From Fimbriimonadaceae bacterium (lineage in GTDB: Bacteria; Armatimonadota; Fimbriimonadia; Fimbriimonadales; Fimbriimonadaceae): DNA of 6,236 nt. Made by a program: the position numbers and the translations under genes. Within the stretch, counting starts at the first letter, position 1; the number at the start of each line of letters is the position of its first letter. The notes under the pieces were generated by a model. It did not search any database. It saw nothing but the letters and a program-made list of their open reading frames with translations, and was not told where the DNA came from. Positions 5,617 to 6,236 of the stretch are shown here, one piece after another. The stretch covers positions 1-6,236 of the forward strand of contig JACFNW010000143.1 in assembly GCA_019454665.1 (NCBI GenBank). The letters are read 5' to 3'.

Positions 5617-6236
5617 TCAGAGTCCGACCGAAGTCTCCAAGAGGGCGTGTCGCCATCCGCGGGTGCTGACCCAACATCGTTCCGATCTCGCGGCGAACAG
5701 AAACCGCTCGAGAATCAAAACGCCGATGTGCAACGACCGCTCGCGTCCAGGTTCAATGCCGACAATAGCGGCCCGCTCTTCATCGTTCATGTCGAGCAGC
5801 CAGCCGGCACTTCTTCCGACCTCTTCATAAAGCAGATACTGACCGTGTACCAGAGAGGGTTCCCAAGAGGTCATCCGTTCCCGGATCGTGATGAGATTCG
5901 TTCCCGTTGCACCCAGGGCAACCGTGGTTCCGCACTTGCCGGGAAGAAACGCTAGGCCTATGGCCTCATCCATATCGCTTACGGCTCGCATCCTCGCCGC
6001 AGGTCCTGGCGATGGCTCGCAAAGTACTCCCGATCGCAACGCCAAAGTTCCAATGGGATAGCTTTTGTGCACATCCAGAGCCCAACCGCCCGACGAACGA
6101 TGCGCGGCGACGAGTTCGGTGCTGTGGCCGCCCACGTCAATGATGGTCAAACGCTCCGCATCCCGAAACGCCGGGTCGTTCGCAACGGCCAAGAAACCCA
6201 ACTCGGCCTCGCGCTCCCCCGAGAGCACCCCGATGG
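5617..6236 (-). CDS. Ppx/GppA family phosphatase, C-terminal part (5' end outside window)
   Basis: The frame is open to the right edge; about 205 residues are visible and the N-terminal actin-like lobe (about 100 residues) is off-window. The GTG at 6228 lies inside a conserved stretch (IGVLSGEREAELGF, matching the family's 'SG-EEA-LG' motif), so it is not the true start. Seen in order: TIIDVGGHSTELV (the second phosphate-binding loop, normally DIGGGSTE), the SYPIGTLAL motif, LGATGTNLITI, VHGQYL and the C-terminal VSTRGWRHALLE. The family hydrolyses terminal phosphates of polyphosphate or of pppGpp; substrate cannot be decided here. It ends without an added HD domain, as in the short (~300-residue) members. 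It stops 35 bases before the SLBB start, so co-transcription is likely. Third-position GC is about 62% over 100 codons counted by hand, far below the ~90% of the genes further left. Confidence 0.88.
   Translation of the reverse strand, partial: IGVLSGEREAELGFLAVANDPAFRDAERLTIIDVGGHSTELVAAHRSSGGWALDVHKSYPIGTLALRSGVLCEPSPGPAARMRAVSDMDEAIGLAFLPGKCGTTVALGATGTNLITIRERMTSWEPSLVHGQYLLYEEVGRSAGWLLDMNDEERAAIVGIEPGRERSLHIGVLILERFLFAARSERCWVSTRGWRHALLETSVGL

Noticed and set aside
5582..5677. Upstream in-frame ATG (5677) as start of the SLBB-phytase frame
   Set aside because: It would overlap the end of the Ppx-like gene by about 60 bases and place 32 hydrophilic residues before the signal anchor. ATG 5581 has a good Shine-Dalgarno.
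5051..5830. 259-codon plus-strand frame over the SLBB and Ppx region
   Set aside because: No domain and no ribosome binding site recognised; opposite to two frames with clear domains.
6226..6228. GTG at 6228 as the start of the Ppx-like gene
   Set aside because: The frame continues to the edge and the preceding residues fit the conserved motif, so the gene is cut by the window, not short.

Overview
The window is 6,236 bases of GC-rich bacterial chromosome. All convincing genes lie on the minus strand and read from the right edge to the left edge. I found no RNA gene, CRISPR array, transposase, integrase or phage gene. The gene content (a long sugar-nucleotide transferase fused to a phosphomannomutase-like domain, a ComEA-type SLBB protein, a beta-propeller phytase lipoprotein, RsmE, RNase PH and a Ppx/GppA protein) fits a free-living bacterium. 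The two-domain transferase has the form seen in Cyanobacteria, Armatimonadota, Chloroflexota and clostridial lineages. Armatimonadota (Fimbriimonadia-like) is my best guess, but it is weak and rests on remembered family resemblance, not a search.

Layout in transcription order (right to left): (1) the C-terminal ~205 residues of an exopolyphosphatase/guanosine-pentaphosphatase-family protein, with its start outside the window; (2) after 35 bases, a 542-codon open frame joining a membrane-anchored SLBB (ComEA-like) segment to a complete phytase lipoprotein with its own lipoprotein signal; (3) after 9 bases, rsmE, a 16S rRNA methyltransferase; (4) after 14 bases, rph, RNase PH, followed by two tandem hairpins that probably end this transcription unit; (5) a 244-base gap holding inverted repeats and a possible 27-residue leader ORF with an excellent ribosome binding site; (6) a long nucleotidyltransferase/phosphomannomutase-like protein that runs off the left edge.

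How the parts fit: rsmE and rph are RNA-maturation housekeeping genes, packed tightly enough to suggest translational coupling with the phytase frame. The phytase and the Ppx-like protein both act on phosphate-rich substrates, so the upstream half may relate to phosphate use, but that is inference. The last gene should make or regulate activated sugar for glycans or capsule and appears to have its own leader.

The most unusual part is the SLBB-phytase frame. Two modules, each with its own export signal, share one stop-free frame. The join looks like former intergenic DNA: third-position GC falls, a hairpin covers a Shine-Dalgarno-like GGGAGG, and a TAA lies one frame away next to a run of five A. 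It may be a true fusion, a recent readthrough of two genes, or two coupled genes with a sequencing or assembly indel. The second point of interest is that the phosphomannomutase-like domain lacks recognisable phosphoserine and metal loops.
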